From Glandiceps talaboti (taxonomy: Eukaryota > Hemichordata > Enteropneusta > Spengelidae): a DNA stretch of 64,000 bases. Below the pieces are notes generated by a model that was given only the letters and a program-made list of their open reading frames with translations, was not told the DNA's origin and did not search any database. The translations under genes were made by a program, and so were the position numbers. Positions 63,773 through 64,000 of the stretch are shown piece by piece. Each line of letters opens with the position of its first letter. Within the stretch, counting starts at the first letter, position 1. The stretch covers positions 18,547,625 to 18,611,624 of the forward strand of contig NC_135557.1 in NCBI RefSeq assembly GCF_964340395.1, written 5' to 3'.

Positions 63773-63933
63773 GTCAGGGGCATAGTTACCATCTTCGCGT
63801 GTTTTACGCTCCTGTTTTCGTCTCCTTACATACAGTAGGACAACAACCAAGATAGTTGCAATTATAACCACCAGTGCAAGTACGATTCCAATTATTAGTC
63901 CAACTTTTGATGAGCTATTTCGAGGTGATGGAA
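56429..63933 (-). CDS. Gene B: paralogous pseudokinase receptor, transmembrane to C-terminus (5' part off window)
   Basis: Eleven coding exons join in phase and give 1,271 nt, about 422 aa plus stop. They encode a transmembrane helix, juxtamembrane Tyr motifs KPYEDI and VHYENV, a kinase-like domain and a tail ending [12 protein letters not shown]. Exon lengths and phases track gene A closely (83, 111, 167, 123, 112 and 100 nt are identical). HRD is HRY and DFG is QFG as in gene A, the glycine loop is lost ([11 protein letters not shown]), and the subdomain XI Trp is also lost (TACMNRK). The role is inferred to be a non-catalytic signalling receptor. VHYENV and SPYANL contain YxN, the GRB2-SH2 preference, which gene A lacks. 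The extracellular exons should lie beyond position 64000. Confidence 0.85.
56812..56911 (-). CDS. Gene B C-lobe end exon
   Basis: A 100-nt exon, phase 2 in and phase 0 out. [18 protein letters not shown] is subdomain XI with Trp replaced by Met; RPTF is kept. Confidence 0.88.
57034..57071. repeat. (AC)n microsatellite
   Basis: A pure dinucleotide run in a gene B intron. Confidence 0.95.
57240..57327 (-). CDS. Gene B C-lobe exon
   Basis: An 88-nt exon, phase 1 in and phase 2 out. [20 protein letters not shown] matches the TPYEG...G...P pattern. It is three codons shorter than in gene A. Confidence 0.87.
57631..57742 (-). CDS. Gene B APE/helix F exon
   Basis: A 112-nt exon, phase 0 in and phase 1 out. 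[20 protein letters not shown] keeps the APE motif and helix F Asp; [12 protein letters not shown] follows. The donor is GTTTGT. Confidence 0.9.
58655..58777 (-). CDS. Gene B degenerate catalytic-loop exon, HRY and QFG
   Basis: A 123-nt phase 0-0 exon. [15 protein letters not shown] and KISQFGYAS show the same two Asp losses as gene A, in an otherwise well-conserved stretch. Confidence 0.93.
59010..59062. repeat. (GAGT)n microsatellite
   Basis: About 13 tetranucleotide units with one GGGT variant, in a gene B intron. Confidence 0.95.
59200..59492. repeat. Long (TATG)n microsatellite
   Basis: Nearly 300 bp of TATG units with interruptions (ACATTTG twice, GTGTGTGC once). The two ACATTTG-spaced blocks suggest an internal segment duplication. 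Confidence 0.95.
59648..59789. repeat. Near-perfect 65-bp-arm hairpin
   Basis: Arms 59648-59712 and 59725-59789 are inverted copies (gcaataaaccacc ... ggtggtttatcgc) around a GAGCGATAGCGA loop. It directly abuts the TIR of the next element. Confidence 0.88.
59790..60667. mobile_element. 878-bp element with perfect 24-bp terminal inverted repeats
   Basis: TIRs at 59790-59813 and 60644-60667 are exact inverted copies (outer bases TATTATATTATACC, inner end TATATTGA). No transposase frame lies inside, so it is a non-autonomous DNA element. The right end stops eight bases before the gene B hinge exon. Target-site duplication is unclear. Confidence 0.75.
60676..60842 (-). CDS. Gene B kinase-like hinge exon
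   Basis: A 167-nt exon, phase 1 in and phase 0 out. [15 protein letters not shown] is the hinge and [16 protein letters not shown] is helix E. Confidence 0.88.
61058..61168 (-). CDS. Gene B kinase-like helix C exon
   Basis: A 111-nt phase 1-1 exon. [20 protein letters not shown] keeps the helix-C Glu and the HxNI signature. Confidence 0.88.
61169..62091. other. Gene B intron, nothing recognised
   Basis: About 0.9 kb without a supported exon, transposon or repeat array. Confidence 0.4.
62092..62311 (-). CDS. Gene B kinase-like N-lobe exon
   Basis: A 220-nt exon, phase 0 in and phase 1 out, one codon longer than in gene A. TYAAL lies near the start. The degenerate glycine loop [11 protein letters not shown] is followed by DVAIKM, which keeps the beta-3 Lys. 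Confidence 0.9.
62341..62432. repeat. Dispersed ~92-bp repeat R2, copy 2
   Basis: Partner of 51245-51336. It lies in the gene B intron between the VHYENV exon and the kinase N-lobe exon. Confidence 0.7.
62663..62745 (-). CDS. Gene B juxtamembrane exon, VHYENV
   Basis: An 83-nt exon, phase 1 in and phase 0 out, the gene A length. VHYENV is both ITIM-like and YxN. The acceptor is CCCCACAG and the donor GTAAGT. Confidence 0.85.
62858..62974. repeat. (GA)n followed by (GT)n microsatellite
   Basis: About 83 bp of GA then about 26 bp of GT and some GC-GT units. It ends about 25 nt from the donor of the KPYEDI exon. Confidence 0.95.
62995..63048 (-). CDS. Gene B juxtamembrane exon, KPYEDI
   Basis: A 54-nt phase 1-1 exon encoding [17 protein letters not shown]. 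The donor GTTAGA is weaker than in most exons here. A (GT)n/(GA)n array starts 28 nt into the intron. Confidence 0.78.
63285..63363. repeat. (CATA)n/(CATG)n microsatellite
   Basis: ATAC units change to ATGC units before the SINE-like element. Confidence 0.95.
63364..63690 (+). mobile_element. SINE-like element with LINE-type tail
   Basis: Possible tRNA-like head (gggtgaatggttaccgtgac) and a tail with TTGTAAAGCGCTTTGAGC and GGAAAGTGCTGTATGA, ending in (ATT)n. The tail design resembles the CR1/L2-like LINE end at 2640-2711. The B box is not clear. It lies antisense in a gene B intron. Confidence 0.6.
63688..63771. repeat. (ACAT)n/(ACAG)n microsatellite
   Basis: On the gene B coding strand this is (CTGT)n followed by (ATGT)n, starting 18 nt after the transmembrane exon donor. 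Confidence 0.95.
63790..63933 (-). CDS. Gene B transmembrane exon
   Basis: A 144-nt phase 1-1 exon. [11 protein letters not shown] leads into a strongly hydrophobic helix ([20 protein letters not shown]) and a basic stop (RRRKQERK). The donor GTAACT is followed 18 nt on by a (CTGT)n array on the coding strand. Confidence 0.9.
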
Positions 63934-64000
63934 CTGAAATAAAATGATAATATACATTCTGATCGTCATTACAACATTAACATTCCATTCGTTTTTTAAT

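Overview
This window looks like nuclear DNA of an invertebrate animal. It is AT-rich and dense in microsatellites. Genes are split into short exons with GT/AG introns, most Ig-domain introns are phase 1, and Penelope-like, LINE, SINE and DNA-transposon remains are scattered through introns. An invertebrate deuterostome or a lophotrochozoan would fit; the sequence alone does not fix the phylum.

The main content is a head-to-tail array of three paralogous receptor genes, all on the minus strand, built here by joining exons through splice sites, reading phase and paralog comparison. Gene A (27649-50287) is complete: signal peptide, five Ig domains, two FN3-type domains, one transmembrane helix, a tyrosine-bearing juxtamembrane region, a tyrosine-kinase-like domain and a short tail, 19 coding exons and about 1,149 aa. 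Gene B (56429-63933) shows its transmembrane-to-stop half; its extracellular part lies beyond the right edge. Gene C (1137-25217) shows its signal peptide and six Ig exons; the rest lies beyond the left edge. About 6.1 kb separates B from A and about 2.4 kb separates A from C.

The notable biology is in the cytoplasmic half. Both visible kinase-like domains have HRD changed to HRY and DFG changed to QFG, and both have lost the glycine loop, while the VAIK lysine, the helix-C Glu and the APE motif remain. They are predicted pseudokinases. Both paralogs also keep Tyr motifs of the ITIM/SH2-docking type in the juxtamembrane region and in a separate tiny last exon. In gene B two of these are YxN (YENV, YANL), the GRB2-SH2 type; gene A has none of that type. 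I infer an Ig-superfamily family that signals by phosphotyrosine docking and not by catalysis.

Region by region: 1-25.2 kb, gene C, whose introns hold a LINE tail, several repeat arrays and a broken DUF7869-type transposase-like gene (16.8-18.9 kb). 25.2-27.6 kb, intergenic. 27.6-50.3 kb, gene A; its 4.3-kb last intron is filled by two Penelope-like elements, a hammerhead-ribozyme fold and four (TA)n arrays, and another intron carries a hAT-like transposase fossil (46.3-47.4 kb). 50.3-56.4 kb, intergenic, nothing firm. 56.4-64 kb, gene B, with a hairpin/24-bp-TIR element, a huge (TATG)n array and a SINE-like element in introns.
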